A stretch of 6,121 bases of DNA from Phycisphaerae bacterium (GTDB taxonomy: Bacteria > Planctomycetota > Phycisphaerae > UBA1845): NCBI GenBank assembly GCA_029260195.1, contig JAJDDS010000620.1, forward strand, positions 1-6,121. The letters run 5' to 3'. Made by a program: the position numbers and the translations under genes. Every line of letters starts with the position of its first letter. The stretch's first letter is position 1. Positions 5,088 to 6,121 of this stretch are shown one piece after another. The notes below the pieces were generated by a model. That model did not search any database and was not told where the DNA came from. It worked only from the letters and a program-made list of their open reading frames with translations.

Positions 5088-6121
5088 GTTCTGCTGAACG
5101 AGGGCGACGGGACGTTTGCGAACGCCGTGCTCTACGATGTCGGGAGTCGCCCTTTTTCCGTGTCGATCGGCGACCTGGATGGCGACGGCGACCTCGATGT
5201 GGCCACAGCGAACCACTTCAGTGACAACGTCTCGATCCTGTTGAACCATGGGGATGGGACATCTTCCGACGACGTGAGCTACGGTGTGAGTGATGACGCC
5301 TACAAGCTGGCGATGGGTGATCTGGACAGCGACGGTGACCTCGACCTAGCAGTGACCGACGGTGGCGATTCTGGAGACAGTGTGTCGGTTCTGCTCAACG
5401 AGGGCGACGGCACGTTCGCAGACGCCGCGCCGTACGGCGCGGGCGATGCCTCCAAGTGGTTGGTCGTCGGCGATCTCGACGGCGACGGGGACCTGGATCT
5501 GGCGGTCACAGATCATGGTAGCGACGATGTCTCGATTCTCTTGAACCTGGGGGACGGTACGTTTGCGAACCAAGTTCTTTACGGCGTGGGTGATGGACCT
5601 GCATCGGTGGGTGTCGGGGATCTGGACGGCGACGGGGATATCGATCTTGCCATCACGACCTTGATCTGCTGTCCGTACCCTCCTGGCAAGATCTGGGTCC
5701 TTCTGAATCAGGGCGACGGAACGTTTGTTGCGGAAGATGTGCTCTACGAGTCGGGTGACACTCCTCGGTCGCTGACGATGGGGGATCTGAACGGCGATGG
5801 CGAACTCGACTTGGCCGTGGTGAACGGGAACAGCGACACTGTTTCGGTCCTGCTGAACCAGGGGGAAGGGACGTTTGTGGACGACTTAGTTTATGACGCA
5901 GGCCACGGTCCGCACCAGGTCGCCATGGGAGACCTTGACGGCGACGGGGATCTTGATCTGGCGGTGGCAGATGGGGGTCCACCGCTTGGATTTGCGAACA
6001 CGGTCTCGGTCCTGTTGAACGACGGCGGCGGTGCGTTCGCGAATGACGTGCCCTACGAGACAGGCAGTAGACCTAGCTCCGTGGCCATAGGTGACTTGGA
6101 TGGCGACGGAGATCTCGACCT
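4875..6121 (+). repeat. Nine tandem FG-GAP/VCBS coding repeats
   Basis: The GDL of the DxDGDxD loop starts at 4875, 5022, 5169, 5316, 5469, 5616, 5781, 5928 and 6090. Spacings are 147, 147, 147, 153, 147, 165, 147 and 162 bases, so the basic blade is 49 residues. Longer units carry small insertions of 2, 6 and 5 residues directly after the LAV strand (SGD, CCPYPP and PPLGFA types). The DNA copies are similar but not identical, so the array is not a fresh expansion. Confidence 0.9.
5088..6121 (+). pseudogene. In-frame continuation of the FG-GAP/VCBS protein beyond the TAG, runs off window
   Basis: The same reading frame as the 4548 gene stays open for 344 codons after the stop and continues past the right edge. 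It encodes seven further repeat starts of the type GDLDGDGDLDLAV, each preceded by a VSVLLNxGDGTF strand. The type was kept as pseudogene because the 5' gene stops just before it and no ribosome-binding site with a start codon follows the TAG. FG-GAP repeats fold as blades of a beta-propeller, with the DxDGDxD loops binding calcium, in exported or surface proteins. The low level of other damage (no second stop, no frameshift) suggests the stop is recent, erroneous or read through. The C-terminus, and thus any anchor or sorting domain, is not visible. Confidence 0.8.

Noticed and set aside
5088..5130. Independent translation restart directly after the TAG
   Set aside because: No ribosome-binding site with a well-spaced ATG is present; GTG codons there lie inside conserved repeat sequence.

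Overview
The window looks like a piece of a GC-rich planctomycete chromosome, probably from a Phycisphaerae-like lineage. The main support is the 4548 gene: a signal peptide, then a dockerin-like double Asp loop with an intervening Cys pair, then a long run of FG-GAP/VCBS repeats. I recognise that layout from secreted planctomycete proteins. The assignment rests on protein style only, since there is no rRNA or other taxonomic marker.

Left third (1-2194): the C-terminal ATP-binding part of a sensor histidine kinase runs off the left edge. Its stop overlaps the start of a receiver-only response regulator by four bases (ATGA). A porin of the OprB (carbohydrate-selective) type follows 44 bases later on the same strand. 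Kinase and regulator are translationally coupled; linking the porin to them is inference from spacing and orientation.

Middle (2195-4366): an accessory region. About 700 bases with little coding signal contain one small possible secreted-peptide ORF and a short hairpin. Next come the left-end repeats and the istA 5' part of an IS21-type element. It is cut off after about 122 residues, where a cluster of GTTCGGGGGACACACACTT repeats begins. These repeats and a second cluster in the opposite orientation enclose a complete minus-strand HUH/Y1 (REP-associated-type) transposase gene, whose stop codon lies inside the last left-hand repeat. The missing istA/istB sequence does not resume on the far side.

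Right third (4367-6121): after a G-rich leader with a good ribosome-binding site comes the secreted dockerin-like/FG-GAP gene. Its frame is broken by a single in-frame TAG at 5085, yet stays open for 344 further codons to the window edge with seven more repeat starts. This looks like a recent nonsense mutation, a sequencing error or a recoded stop.

The two most notable observations are the inverted repeat clusters bracketing the Y1 transposase and the lone TAG in an otherwise intact repeat protein. I see no CRISPR array, tRNA, rRNA or clear new defence system.
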